From Tausonia pullulans (taxonomy: Eukaryota > Basidiomycota > Tremellomycetes > Cystofilobasidiales > Mrakiaceae), in contig OX637624.1 of the NCBI GenBank assembly GCA_951802195.1, forward strand, positions 992,001 through 1,056,000: a DNA stretch of 64,000 nt, given 5' to 3'. Shown here one piece after another: positions 10,619 to 23,035 of the stretch. The notes below the pieces were generated by a model. The model saw only the letters and a program-made list of their open reading frames with translations. It was not told the origin of the DNA and made no database searches. Position 1 is the first letter of the stretch, and each line of letters starts with the position of its first letter. The position numbers and the translations under genes are program-made.

Positions 10619-13087
10619 TCACATCTCCTTGAACTCCGTTTTGACCTGGAGCGCGAACTCTTTATCAACAAGAACACGCGCTGCGACCATCGACAGCCCG
10701 GCAGCGGCCTTTAGGGTCGCCCCGTGAGCCTCGGGCGTGCGTGCTTGGGCGGTGAACAGAGGCGCTGGTCATAGGGAAGGATCAGACTTTGAAGCCATTT
10801 AAAGGGCGGAAGATAAGCGACTGACTGTGGTTGCCACCATGGAGGAAGGTGGGGATCGCGTAAGATGTGCCAAGAGATGGGACCGCTGATGGGATGAGGA
10901 TCGGAATCAGATGATGCCGGTGACGGCGAAACATCCATGCTGGGACCCACCATAGGTGACATTCTGGAGAGGGATAAGGCATCGTTGTCAGCCGATCCCA
11001 CCAACAGGCCAGCCTCTTCTTTGCTGAGAGCCACTCACTCCAAAGTCAGTCGAAAAGCTGCCACCCCCGCCTCCACCTTCGCCGCTGTTCTTGGCGATGT
11101 CGACATCCTGGTCGTAGAGGGTGTGCATGACTGGCAAGCAACGTCTCAGTGCTTACTTCTAAATTTCACGTGATAAAGGGAGCATACAGGCACACCTTTT
11201 TTGAATTCCTTCGCTAGAAGGAGCACATTCCGTTGGTCAAAGTGGGCTGGTGAGGCCCGAATCTCTACCTTTGCACCCGTCGCAAGAGCTGCAGAACTGT
11301 CCAGACGCAGGCATCAGTGGACGACCAGGGGGATAGATCGCCGAGGGATTCACTTGAAGCAGTTGTCTATACGCTTTCGAAGCGCCTCAAGCCCCGCCAA
11401 GGAAGGCGAACGAATAAAATACTTGAGCGACGCAAAGTCCGGGATGACTGCGCAGAGAGCCACAATGATGAGCGGTCGAGCAGGGTTCCAGGCGCAGCTG
11501 GAGATTAAGCCACGAACTGTTCGGTGCCTTGCCACCATCTGTGATGATACCGTGAACACGGTCTCCTGGAGCAAGCTGCTGTCGCAGGGCCGAGATACTC
11601 GAGTAGGCGAGGATGGCTGCGTCGAGGGCGTTGATACCTCTGCATGAGCTTTTTCTTGTCAGCTCGACACTAGAACAATCATGCGAGAAGACAAAGATCG
11701 ATGCACGCACTCCCATGGCTCACTTGCCGCGTGCGCTGCCTTACCATGGTACTCGACGTTGAGGGTTTGAATCGCGAGTGAGGGCCGAATGCTACCCCAA
11801 TTGTCCGCCTTTAAGGTCGGACCGGGACCTAAACACGCATGCTACATTGAGCTTGAAGCAGGGGTGGCGAACATGTTGCGTCGAGGGAAGTACAGCATAC
11901 CTGGGTGACACATCAAGCAGGCGTCGGCACCATCGTACGCCCCAGAGGCAATGAGCGGAATTTTTCCACCCCCGCCTTCCTCCTACGGAGAAAACACACA
12001 AGACTTGTCAGTCAGAGAGAACTGCCAGACTGATCCAAAGATGACTGGATGGTTGTACGGCGGGAGTTCCGAGCAGGACGACGGTGCCTGGAATCCGGTG
12101 CTTGATCATAGCGGCTCGGAGGGCGAGAAGGATGGCAACACCTGAGATGGCAATGAGGTTATGGCTGAAAAAATGCTCAATTCGTGATCAGGGGAAGGCA
12201 TGAGAAGAAGAGGCTGGGGGAGTTGCACAGGCGAGCCGATCGACTGGTCAGCCGTTGTCAAGATACGTGGTCCGCTATTTTCCTTCCCACTCACATATCT
12301 AGTCACCCGCATGCATGCCCGATACCCTTTTGAGGGTCAGAAGGGAGGAATAATTCAGAGCCAGTCATCAGCGCGCCCGTCACTGCTTGTGGTTGCGATG
12401 GCCAGAGTGCAAATCACCGGTAGTGCGTCGTATTCGCTTTGAAGGACGATTTTCCTCCCCTTGGTTTTCAACCCAGGATTCCCGTGCAACTTCCAGTCGT
12501 CCTCGTAGTACGATTTGCTCCAGCACTGGCCGAGCAACCATGAGCGGGAGCTCTTCCCGCCGAGCGAGGGCTTCGCCGAAGGTCGAAGAGACGCGTCATT
12601 GGTTGCCTTCGACTCGAACGACGGCGGGTACGTGAACTGAGCCCGAAAAGCTGTCTTGAGCACGTAGGAAGGAGTGACATCGAGGTCCTGGGCGATGAGG
12701 AACTTTGTGAGGAGGTCGTGGGCGTAGCTGAAAGGGTGAGTTAAGCGAGATCAGCTCTCGAACGTACGTGCGAGGAAAAGGCCGGCCGAATCCGTCGAGC
12801 GAGACGCAAAGACGGACATCTCATGATACGCCAGCTCCGGATGATCTGTTGAGGCAGACCCTGATCAGAATAATTCCATAGAGTGCACGTAAAATCTCGA
12901 GGACGCGAGACCGACCCGAAATCTTGAGCGAGATCGATTGGAGTTCGGTCGCGTAACGAGCGAGCTCCGCCTGGACGGTCATTGAGATGGCCCCCATATC
13001 GGTGCTCATTACCTTTTCCACATTTGCAGGCAGGCACTGAGATCGATCAAGTGGCGGAGGAGTGTATGGCGGCGGAGCGGACGCCAT
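10619..13087 (-). CDS. M20 family metallo-amidohydrolase / peptidase (PM20D2-like)
   Basis: The start is an ATG at 13087. Reading leftward, spliced exons give a DHPELAYHE segment, [22 protein letters not shown] (zinc ligands in the HACGHN motif), [14 protein letters not shown] (catalytic Glu pair), DACLMCHPG (zinc-ligand His), [11 protein letters not shown] plus [16 protein letters not shown] (dimerisation domain), VHGIITDGG, and a C-terminal [11 protein letters not shown] before the stop at 10619. These are the standard blocks of the M20 family; the AGINALDA block and order fit the PM20D2 (aminoacylase 1-like 2) branch, which hydrolyses N-acyl or dipeptide amide bonds in the cytosol. About 50 extra residues lie between the VLKTAF segment and the EYDALP motif. 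The true substrate is unknown. All metal and catalytic residues I could check are present, so the enzyme looks intact. Confidence 0.82.
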
Positions 13088-13351
13088 GAGGTTAAGAAAG
13101 TGGTGGTTGGATGATTGCAGAGCGGCCAGTCCGCCGGAGTGGTCGTTGTAATCCTTGACAACAATCTCCGAGCCGCAGGCGGCTCCTTTGTTTTCTGCAT
13201 GTATATGTATGTTGGGCTTGCCTTAGCAGTCTCATTATCCTTGGTGGCAAGCCGTTGCAATATTTGGAGCTGCTCTTCGCCCAAGTCCATTCCACTTTGG
13301 GATGCCCAACAGCTTTCCACTTGCCTTGCTACATTTCTTCGTCTGTCAACA

Positions 13352-14088
13352 TCAATCCCTCCGTTGAGACGGCCACTCCTTGATGAACTCTCTACCGCCA
13401 ACCTGAGGCCCGTTCTGCCGCATCTCGGCGACCTCGCGTTTCATGCGCTCAATCTCGCCCATCCGGCCCTCGATGCCTGACGCCACAACAGCCTCCTGCT
13501 TCGGGGCGGTCGTGAAGATGGAGCCAGCGCAGCCACATAAAAAGAAGAAGAGGCCCATCTGCAGCCGCTTCCTTGGGGGGAGAGCTGGTGAGGAGGCAGC
13601 GGTGACATGGACAAAAGGCGGAGAAGGACGCGTCGAGAGAGCGAGAGGCGTGCGTCAGCATGGCGTCCAGTCTTCTGACCTCCCCGTCCATGTCCCTCGC
13701 TCAAGAGGCTCATGGATAACGGTGGTCAGGACTGACCTAGATACCAAGCCGTGATGGACCCCTTCTCCGGCTCTCCAGCAGCTTCCTCCTTCGCGGTGTT
13801 TCGAGCCTTAGCCCTCAGGTCCCTCGCGTGTCGCTCGTGGTAGATCTCCGCCCATTCAGCCTCCTCTTTGGTGCGCGCTCGAGAATCCCGCTCTTCCTGG
13901 ATTGAGGAGGAGAGGAGCGGGTTTGGCCGAGAGGAAGCAGGATTTGGCCGAGCAGGAGTAGGTTTTGTCGGTGGAGGAGGGTGATCACTGGCGCAAAGGT
14001 AGGAAGTCGTCGAGAAATGTGCTGAGGGGAGTCGAGACGGATAGAGCTGGGATCGTGAAAAAGCCCCAGGGAAGGCACGGATGAACAT
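13352..14088 (-). CDS. Small mitochondrial membrane protein of unknown function
   Basis: The ATG at 14088 opens an Arg/Ser-rich leader, MFIRAFPGAFSRSQLYPSRL, followed by HFSTTSY, which is typical of a mitochondrial presequence. A Pro-rich linker and a charged helix (EEAEWAEIYHERHARDLR) follow. A 150-nt intron (donor GTCAGT near 13736, acceptor CACCAG near 13588) joins AWYLA to LPPRKRLQMGLFFFLCG. That gives a membrane segment around GLFFFLCGCAGSIF and a short coiled-coil-like tail ending at 13352. The length is about 170 residues. The layout suits a small inner-membrane or assembly protein, but I do not recognise the family. A longer open frame extends upstream to 14391, but the presequence ATG is the better start. 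Confidence 0.58.
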
Positions 14089-14317
14089 GATGAGTGGACT
14101 CCAACTGAAGTGAGATGTGTCGGCCGGGATACGGAGAATATGAGTGTTGCATGTAGAAAAGGGATAGAAGAGACAGCATGGGTCCGGGCCGACCGCCGCT
14201 CTTGCCTTGGGCCGTGCGCCGAACTGGGCTACTTCTTCTTTCAACATAGCGCCGATCAAGAAATCATCAAACAGAATAGGTATTAGACAGGATTGATCAT
14301 GCAGAACTCGTTGTAAA

Positions 14318-16863
14318 TCAAATTGCAGGCTCCTGTATTTCCGACGCCACCGCCGCCGCTGCTTTCTCCCGCTGCTGCTTCTCGCGCTCATTCTCTCTCA
14401 GCCTCCGACCTTCCCTCCAGGCAGGACCACGCTTGAGGTTCAGCATGGGCATCCATGAGAAGGACACGCAGATGAGCGACATGACGACGAAGGTCCATCT
14501 ACGGCGGAATTTCAGCAGTCAAGCAGGAACGAGCTGTGAAAGGGAGGGAGAAGACTGACCCAGCGTTGATGCGCTTGATCATGGGCTCGACGATAGACGT
14601 CGCAACGGCTCCAAGGAGACAGCGAAGCAGATTGAGCTTTTTATCATGAGAGCCTGAGATCAGCATGAGCATGACACTGAAAGGCCACCTCCTTCTAATT
14701 CAACCCGTCTCCAGTGTCAGTACTTACTGAGGCAGTGACAGAAGCGCCCTTACTAGGAAAGAGATCCACCGAGGTGGACTGAGCAACCGTCATGGCTGCG
14801 GTACCACACCAACCAACTAGAATTACCAAGGGGACGCCGTATGTCAGCGCCAGATCAAAGACCTTTCGAATAGCACATTGAAAACGTACTGCCGAACTGC
14901 AAGATGACGACTGCAGCGATATGCGCCCTTGACTCCATGGCCCAGCCGAAGCCGATGCAGCAAATATGGAAAATCAGGCAGTAAAGAGGCAGCTACGGAA
15001 TCCGAGATGAGCGAGGGAGATAGAAAGATAGGGAGCTACCAACACAAGGCTTTCTACTCACCTGCTTGAGTCGCGCCTTCTCAAGGGGGTAATCCTTTGG
15101 CGGAAGGTTCGGCGGGAGCGAGCGAAGGACACGGCCATAGTCCCAGTCGAGGATCTTGCCGGTGACAAGGGAGGAAACCAGCGCGCCGCCACCATTTGCA
15201 CTGAAGGTGAAAGTGAGAGCGATACGCAGGATGAGGCCAGCCTTGCATACCCAGCGAGGAAACGGGAGCTGACTAACAGGTAAAAGAGCCCAATTTTGAT
15301 TTCAGAGAATCCGTAGAGAGACTTAAGAAATGTTGAGGTGCTCGTGAGGACCATGTAAAACTGTGACATAGCCGGTTAATCGTCAGATCTGAGAAGCGAA
15401 GGACTCCGAATCGACCAACCTCGGCGTAGATGAGAGCAACATAAAAGAGTAGAAAGAGGAGATCCGGTTCAAGAAGGAGTCGGTAACTTTCCAGGGGCCG
15501 GAACTGCAAGTCATCAAGGCGTGTCAGGATGAAGTGGGGACCTGTTGACGTCTTCTGAAGGAGACTCACGCTCTTCCACCGCTCATGAAAGGACAAGGTC
15601 GGAGGCACATCGGCCCAAGGAGATACTCGCTTTCTTTTCTGGCTTCCGAAGAAGTCAATAAACCGCCGGTTGAGAGCCGGAGGCGGGACAGATCCATCCG
15701 CAACGATGGTCCGAAGGGTCTCGGGCAGGAAGCTGTCGATGGACGTTAGCTAACATACAGGAAGCTCTGTTCTAGGAGAAAAGTGCTCACAAGGCGAGAG
15801 GGACCAGACAAAGCATGGTCGCAATGACGAGGAACCAAAAACTGTCAAGCGCGTGGCAAGCCGAAGTCAGCGAGATACGCAAGATACGCTAGTTCAGTCG
15901 AGATTGAGGGCACACATGGACCGCCAGCCAAGACCTTCGGCGAGCAAACCACCAATTGTGGGGCCGAGTGTTGGTCCAAGCATCGAGCCCATGCCATAGT
16001 AGCCTTGAATGAGATATTCAGTGTCAGATCCAGTGGAACAGAGAAAACAACCACATACCCATGTAGGAGCCCCGCTCTTTTCTGTCGGCGATGTCGCCGA
16101 CGACGCCGGAGCCCAGAGCAATGACGGACGCGCCACCAGTAGCCTGCACCATCCGGAGGACGAGAAGGGGCCAGAAGGCCGACGTTGGGATGACGGCGAG
16201 GGACACGCAGGCGAGAACATAAAGTGTTAAGGTGGTAAGGTAAATTGGCCTGAGCAAAGAAGGGAGGGGAAATTTCAGAGCCGAGGTCGGGGGTATGAGG
16301 ATACTGGCTTGACCTTCGACCCATGGCATCGGCAAGGCTGCCCCACCAGGCCGGTGAGAGAGCCTGAAACACGAGGTACAGCGTGATTGTAAGGTTGATG
16401 CTCTCCGTGGGGACGTTGAACTTCTCCGAGAGGAGTGGGAGCGCCGGCACGTAAATGTTGGCGCTCAGAGGCCTGAAAATCACGCTCTATCAGGAGGCCT
16501 GATACGATTCAGGATTTATGAAAGAGGCACATACGAAAATATAGCTGCAGTGCTGACGAGCACAACGATGAGGGCCTTTTCACGAGACGAGAAGGCCGAA
16601 TAAGGACATGGGTGCTCAGGCGCGACCGCCTTCTCCCCCTTCTTCCCTGCTTCCTCCCTGGCTTCCTCCTTTAGAGTATCCCTACGATCCAGCGCGGTCC
16701 TGGAAGCCCCTGCTGTGACGTCTCCGCTGGACAGGACGGCTGCTGTGGGTGAATCCGGCCCAAAAACCTCAGTGAAATCCTCGTCGGCGGTCGCCGACGC
16801 GTGCTCGAGCGGCCTAGGGCCGGATTCCGGGGGGGTAGAGGGCGATAATGGAGGTTCAGACAT
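14318..16863 (-). CDS. MFS multidrug transporter, DHA1 type
   Basis: The ATG at 16863 starts an acidic, Pro/Ser-rich cytosolic N-terminus of about 90 residues that leads to AFSSREKALIVVLVSTAAIF. The next exon carries PLSANIYVPALPLLSEKFNV, and the following one a loop like ADAMGRR (motif A region). Later exons give membrane segments with GSGVVGDIADRKERG and GSMLGPTLGPTIGGL, the latter matching the motif C antiporter signature GxxxGPxxGG. A central loop holds LESYRLLLEPDLLFLLFYVA. The last exon ends in a helical, Arg/Glu-rich tail with its stop at 14318. DHA1 proteins are drug:H+ antiporters of the plasma membrane, like yeast Qdr or Flr1; the substrates here are unknown. The gene has about a dozen introns, most under 80 nt, and the reading frame appears intact throughout. 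Confidence 0.8.
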
Positions 16864-17111
16864 GATGGAGTGACGCCGTAAGCTGCAGAAAGGTATCGTT
16901 GGTGGGAGACAGGCGAGGAAGAGATCTCGCGGCGAAGACCGGTAGGTCAAGTGTCTGTCGGCGAGACGAGACCGCGATCAGCTGCCACGTCTGATCAAGC
17001 AAGGTTCCGAGGCTCGTGTGACCAGGCGTTGTCATGGATTTGCTCGGATTTATCAAGAGACGAAGAGCTTCAGTGATATCTAGTTTCACCATTAAACCAA
17101 TCTAAAAATCA

Positions 17112-19721
17112 TCACTCGCTTAACTCCTTTTCCGCCGCCTCCAGCGCCTCCCTGAACCACCGCTCGAGCACTTCCTTGTCCTCAAGCCCAACGCTAACCC
17201 TCACCAATGCCGACTCGACACCGTATTTGGCGGCCCAATCAAGCTCCGTGTAGTGTGCTAGAAGTGTATAGGGACTTGCGAGCGTGAAGTTTGTCCCCAA
17301 AGACGGTCCCTTGGCGCATCGGAGGACGTCGAAAAAGGCCCTTGCGGCTGGGGCCGAGTGAAAGGTAATGGAAAAGAGCCCACCGTAACGCGGGGCGTTC
17401 TCTGGTACTGGAGGGGAGCTTCGCATGCATCGCACGTAGTTCTCCGGTGACTCGTAGCGAGGGTAATAGACCCGCTTGACAGGGGAGGCCGGGTTGGTCG
17501 TCTGAGCGTGAAGTAGCTCGCAAAGGAATGCTGTGTTGGCGTTGATAGTTTCGATCCGGGGCCGGAAGTCGCGCGAATTGCGCTCCATAAAAATGGCGTC
17601 CTCTGAGAAATAGGTGTCCTCGAACTGAGCAACAAGGACGGACCGAAGAGCGGAGTAATGGGCGGACTTGGGGTTGAGGACGAGGCTGGTGGAGAGAGAT
17701 TAGGCAAACAAAACCACCAGTCTGTCCGCTCGAAGCTGGCACTCACGAGCCGCCCATGACGTTCACGTCGCCCGAGAAGACCTTTGTGAGGGAGCTGACG
17801 ACTATGTCGGCCCACTCGAGGACCTCGACGTTGACAAAGTTCCCAATTGTCTCATCGACGATAAGATAGAAGCCGTACTCGTTCGCGAGCTCGCGGAGCT
17901 TGACCAGGTCGGGCGACCGGAGGAGCGGGTTGCTGGGGAACTCACAGAAGAGCGCCTGGAGCGGACGAGGGTTGGCCTCCGACTGCTCAGTCCGGAGGAG
18001 CTCCTCAAGGGCGACAAGGTCCTCACTTGTGCCGAAGCCAAAGAAGTGGGCGCCGGGGCCAAACTTTTGGAGAAGCTTCAGCGTGTCGATGTACGGGAAG
18101 CTGGAGGGAGAGGGAATCAGCAAGTGTGCTGGAATCAAAGCATACCATTCGGAGTTCTGAGCCCACCCGAATGAGATCGACTTTTTCTCATCGCCCTCGC
18201 GCGTCCCGAGCGACGCCAGGTGGGCGTGCCAAATTGCACTCATGCCCGTCGGGTAGAGCCAAACATCGTCCTCGGAAACGCGTGCCTCGGCACCAATGTC
18301 CGCCTCAAGGACGCCAGCGATACGCCGCTTGAGCGCCGTCTTGGCAATTGCGGCCGCTTTGAGCGGGAGATTCCGGCCGTAGCGCTGCTCGACGTAGACG
18401 GCGTGGTCCGGCTCGAGCTCCTCCGTCGGCTTGAGCGGGACCGGGAGAGGGAGCGAAGTCGAAGCCGAAGCGGATGCTGCGGGTGCGGTTCTCGAGTAGT
18501 GGCGGTTCCGGGAATAGGATCCTCGGGAAGAGATGTTCGGTTGCTGCTGAATGGACTTGGTCGGGGCCTCTGGGTCATACGCCCGACCAACGTTGAGGCG
18601 AGTCTCCACCTGCGGCTTCGACTTGTCCTCCGTTGCTCCTCCGGCGACAGGCTCCCCCAGGAGCCTCAGCCCTCGCTCGGCACGCCTTGAGCTGATGCCC
18701 GAACCGGTATGCTGCCAGAAGGCCTTGGCGAACTTCCAGGCGTCCTTAGGGAAAAGAACGATCTGGATTGTCTCGGACGGCTCGTCCGCGGGCGACGCCG
18801 ATGGGTCGAATGTCGTTGATATCGCTGTTGGACAAATCACAAATTCCACGATCCGGACAGGGACGGGGTCGGGCATCGACTGGGACTGCATAAAAAATCG
18901 GCACTGTTGGGCGATGAGAGGCGTGGGGAGAAGGAGGCAGAGCTCCGAAGGGAGTCCGAACTTTTGAAGACAGATGGCAGCGAGCTGATGGGAGAGCACC
19001 ATAGCCAGTCAGCGAGGTGCAGAGGACGCGCGACCAGGTGGAGCGAGGTGACTCGACGACAGGACAAGGGGTAGCGAAAGCCAGCGATCCACTCTCAGAG
19101 GGCAGAGTCTCCTCGATACAGCGATGGTGCACTCGAATATCAGACATAAAGGGCTGATTGTACAGAGGTGGTAAACTAGCGACAGCTGGGCAGACAGCAG
19201 CAACCAGCCCTAATCGACACATGAACGCGCGCGCTCGACATCCTGATTTCCCGGATCGCGCGAACTCCACAGCAAGTGTTCTCCAGGTCATTCTCTCACC
19301 AGAGGGCTGAAGCGGAAGCCCGCTTACACATAGCGGCCTCAGCTTCGTCCCCGGTTCACCCAGCGAACGAAAAGGGGGGCCGTGCGGGCGAGGGCGACGA
19401 AGGCGTCATTCGGCGGAGAGCTGCCGAAGCACGACAAAAGCCCGCTACCGCCCGCCTTGCTTGGGCTGGCTTCCCTCCCTCCTCATTCCATCCGGTCGAT
19501 AAAAGTGAAATGGGGCATTGGCTCACCTGCTGGATGCTCTTGTGGACAAAAAATCTCGGGTAGCCCGTCGTCATCTTTTCCACAAGCCACGGCTCGCCCT
19601 CCTCGTACGCAACGTTGTCCCTCCAAGTTGGGAGAGAGACCGAAACGGCATGCGGAAGAAGCGCCGGGATGGACTGTCCGACGGGAATCTGCTCCGATTG
19701 CGGGGCGATGGTAGTCGGCAT
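17112..19721 (-). CDS. STR2: Cystathionine gamma-synthase
   Basis: Exon 1 starts MPTTIAPQSEQIPVG and carries the family N-terminal block PHAVSVSLPTWRDNVAYEEG and KMTTGYPRFFVHKSIQQ. After a 542-nt intron (18985-19526), the main exon carries the PLP-enzyme core: YPTGMSAIWHAH, LFCEFPSNPLLRSPDL, YLIVDETIGN (Asp for the PLP ring nitrogen) and VVSSLTKVFSGD with the Schiff-base lysine. A second intron precedes a C-terminal exon with ESALVRVSVGLED. The enzyme joins O-acetyl- or O-succinyl-homoserine with cysteine to form cystathionine, part of transsulfuration toward methionine. The sequence is close to fungal Str2/met-7 proteins rather than O-acetylhomoserine sulfhydrylase. A Ser/Arg-rich insert of about 80 residues lies before the catalytic core. 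Length and key residues look normal. Confidence 0.87.
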
Positions 19722-20479
19722 GTCAGAGGACGAGCGTGCGACGCGATGATGGTGGTTAAGGGTGAGGCGACAGGCAGCGGCTGACTGAACGCGCCGCTTG
19801 AAACTCGGGGCCGCGCTCCGAATCAACTAGAGGACTGCGCGCCTGTTACTTTGAGCACTTGCATCTATCGCCTTGGCGAACACGGAAATACAGAGGAGTC
19901 AGCTGGCATTAGAAAACAAACACGCATATATCCTCGGAAGTTGATGCTCTCCCGCTACCTATCACCCTCGTCGATCTTCCACGCACAAGGTATGCGTGGG
20001 CGCAACTAATGGTACTCCGGACAAGAGGTTGTTCTGCCACGGCAGGAGCAGGAGCATCCGTGAGGGGAGTTATCCAAGCGATGGTAGACTTCGCCATAAT
20101 TGACACATTCCAAAATACCTCGAAATGAAACGAGCCAACACTTCCTCAGGCATTGGCAGCGTTAACGTGGGCATTGTTGGTTTCTTAATTTCTGTGCCCC
20201 TCCCCAGTTTACCATACCGCGTCATACGCTGATGCTTGCTAGAGAAACCCTGTATATCAGTTTACTTGCTTCCACTCCCTCGGAAACACGTTTTTGATGG
20301 GCGGTAGGCCGGGCGTTAACCGCCATTAAAGCAGGTCGCTGAATCCGTCTATCAGTAGATCGTGCCCTCATCCGCCACCTGTCAGGATCTTACGAGTTCA
20401 CCACATAGGCGCAGAGCCTATGTGGCTGCAGAATCTCGCGGACCCGCCACCTCGGCTCCGCGTCTGCGTGGCATCGCCC
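19722..20479. other. Intergenic region
   Basis: This 758-nt stretch upstream of cystathionine gamma-synthase holds the gene's promoter on the right-hand side of 19721. It is somewhat more AT-rich than the genes. No coding sequence, RNA gene or clear repeat was found. Confidence 0.35.
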
Positions 20480-20665
20480 TTATTTGCTCGGCTTCCATAT
20501 TTTCAACCTCTCTTCAGCCACACTGTCCCACACTCTTCATTTTCTTACCCTTAACCCATAAGACGCTCATTTCATCGTACCTTTTGTTCTACACTCTGGC
20601 TACCATTTAAATTCGACAAACCTGCCCAAGACGTCGAAGAGAGCCTGTGTCACTGCCAGTACTTC
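20480..20665 (+). repeat. Sequence shared with 49560-49870 (dispersed copy 1)
   Basis: Blocks here reappear in the same order near 49.6-49.9 kb: TTTGCTCGGC, a CCACACTGTCCCAC block, CCCATAAGACGCTCA, a block like CTACACTCTGGCTACCAT, and ACAAACCTGCCCAAG followed by a diverged tail. The second copy has an extra insert of roughly 100 nt in the middle. Similarity lies upstream of the first coding-like sequence, so it may be a shared promoter/5' UTR of a duplicated gene or an old repeat. Confidence 0.5.
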
Positions 20666-23035
20666 AGTCTACTATCCCACCTACGTCCCCCCCCCCCTAT
20701 CACCTGCCATCCTTCGCCCTTGAACCTTGGGCCAATCCTAACACCACCTTCTTATCTCTCCAGGTGTCTCCCCCTAACTTCCGAGTCAGTGTCATCGATC
20801 TATCAACTTTGCACTCTCCGTCGAAGGCTAGTGCTTTCCCTCTTCCAACCCCGCTCTCTATGTCTTTGCCTCAAAGTAGATATGGCACGGGCACGCTCTC
20901 CTTTCTTGTTAACCACGTCCACAGTGCTCGATGGCGGCGATGTTCACCGTCCCGCCGACGAGGAAGCTCTCTTACGCCGTCCTCTTCAACACCAATTTGT
21001 TCCCTCCAGCAACTCCGTTCGGCGAGGAAACCTGTCCCAAAGCTCAGCGACGAAGAGCTTCAGATTGCATACTCCGCCTGGCCATGGAACGGCTCGGTCG
21101 ACTCCCAGGCCTCCTCATCCAAGTCCTGGACCAATATGAGACTCCTCGGCTAGTTTCTTCTCCCCACCTCAAACTCCCCGCCGCTTGCACCCCTGACCCC
21201 GGCCTAATACACCTCCAACGCGTCAGCAGCAGCAGGCGGCAGTCGACGCCCGTCTCTCGAGACATCGAGCTGGAGCTGCCTCTTCTCTCAAAAGGTAATG
21301 GCCCCTATTTCGGCGATACCACCGCTTGAACAATATAATCCGATCGATACTTTCCAGCAACTTCTCCGATAGCAAGGCCGGGCTACGTCCGACTGCTCGA
21401 TCGCCTTCTTGGCTCGTCCGGGGCCGTCTACCCCAGTCACCGACAGCCCTCTCACCAGCGGCGAGACAACGCCCATCGTCAATCGCTATCTTCCATCACC
21501 AGTGGTAACCGAAGCTTCTCTCTCCTGTACAAAATACTCACACAAGCCCCGTTAACTGCCCGATCACGGACGCAGCCGACACATCGTTCGTTCGGTCTCC
21601 AGCGTTGACAGCAACAGCCATGACCAGGCATCCATATCTTCTCCCACGCCCGTCAGATTCAATGTTCCCTCCTCCGATGTCACTTCTCAGCCAATCGAGT
21701 CGCTTTCACCTTCTCTAGGAAGTTACGATGCTTGCCTGGTGCCTTTGACGATGCGCAGCTCCTCTCGCTGCGCCTCCGATCTCGAGGTGCCGTCTGAGAG
21801 GAAGAGATCCCTCATCCAGCGAGACGCATATCAATCTTATTACCTTTATTTCATCTGTGCTAAAGCGAGTTAGCGCGAGGAAGAAGCAGCAGCTCAGGAG
21901 GGCGAAGAAGCCCAAGAAGGACCTCGAGGAGTATCGGAAAGTCGCTGATGCCAACTTCGATGTAGACAGGTGAACTTTCGCTATTGTTCTGTCTCCCTAA
22001 TTCTCTGTGTCAGACGTATTGTTTCACTTGTAGACTTCCAATGCAAGAACGATTCACACCGAGCGACAGATCCAGGCCATCGCTGAGGACGGCCTGAAAG
22101 ACAAGTTGGCGACTTGATCACTGCCGCAAGGACAATGGTCGTCTTCGTCCGGCACTGGTTCTGGCACTCCTGCCAACGTGATTGCCATTTCCTGCTCTCT
22201 CAATTTGCCTCGGTTACTATCGCATCCACTAAGACTATATGCATTCCATCATCCAGAGTGTCGACGCTCTGGTACTGGAGCATGCTGGTGTTCGGCGTGA
22301 GCCGTTCTTCACCAGTTTCCCTTCATTCGAGCATGTATGACCTCTATTCTCTTTCTCAGTCGTCATCATAGGAGACGGAAGTCCCAAGGCCATTTCTCGT
22401 ACCATAAACAAACTTCTCAAGTCATCCTTTTTTACCGACCTTTCACTCGAGTCAGTCACTCGCTCTACTGGGTGCGACGAGCAACCACTAGCTGACACAC
22501 TCTCCTGAAGGATTCACTATGCCTTTGGAATGACAGTACTGACGATAGATGCCGGAACCTACTCTGAGCAAGGCGACTGTAAGCTTTCTTGCCATCCCTT
22601 CGTCGCCATCTTCACCTTTTGACTCGTCTGTTCCCGTAGACCTCCAGTCTGGGGCCCTTGTCGGCACTCTCTCAGTTTCAAGAATCTAAGATGGATTTAT
22701 TCTCGAGCTTCGCTAAACCGGCCATCTTGCCCAGCTCGGTGGCGGGTTCGTCTTCGCCGCCGGTCTCACAGCGCTCGCTTCGCCCACACACATCTGTGTT
22801 CGTCGTATGATCACGACACGCGGCCACGCCTTGATCCGAGTCGCTCTTGCATATGTGGTACTCTTCTCTCGACTCGTGAGTGGACAGGAAGGCAGCGATG
22901 TTGGTGACGACGAGCTCAGGTCGATCCGGCTGGCCGCAGTGCGAGCGATGGAGTTCGAGCGACGAGATCGCGCAGAGAGATAGTTCAGCCCAGTGATGAC
23001 AGCTGCGCTCTGGAGGGCGAGTATGGGTCATCATT
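20650..23035 (+). pseudogene. Unidentified exon-like pieces, probably an eroded or unrecognised multi-exon gene
   Basis: No long open frame spans this stretch, but short coding-like pieces with plausible splice sites follow each other on the plus strand. There is a Ser-rich section near 21180-21500, a polar section near 21590-21870 ending QRDAYQSYYLYFI, a basic helix KKPKKDLEEYRKVADANFDV (21906-21965), and a piece DYMHSIIQSVDALVLEHAG near 22230. After that come TVLTIDAGTYSEQGD, which joins across an intron (22578-22639) to YLQSGALVGTLS, and LGGGFVFAAGLTALASP (22737-22787) with hydrophobic character that could be membrane-embedded. I do not recognise the family. Several joins need frame changes that I could not explain by introns, so I lean toward a relic, but a live gene with many small exons is possible. 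Confidence 0.3.

Noticed and set aside
13726-14391. 221-residue minus-strand frame taken as one protein
   Set aside because: The part before 14088 has no features and crosses toward the 3' side of the drug transporter; the presequence-like ATG at 14088 fits better.
18746-19291. 181-residue frame inside the long intron of cystathionine gamma-synthase
   Set aside because: It overlaps the next coding exon in a different frame and has no domain; the protein joins cleanly across the intron without it.
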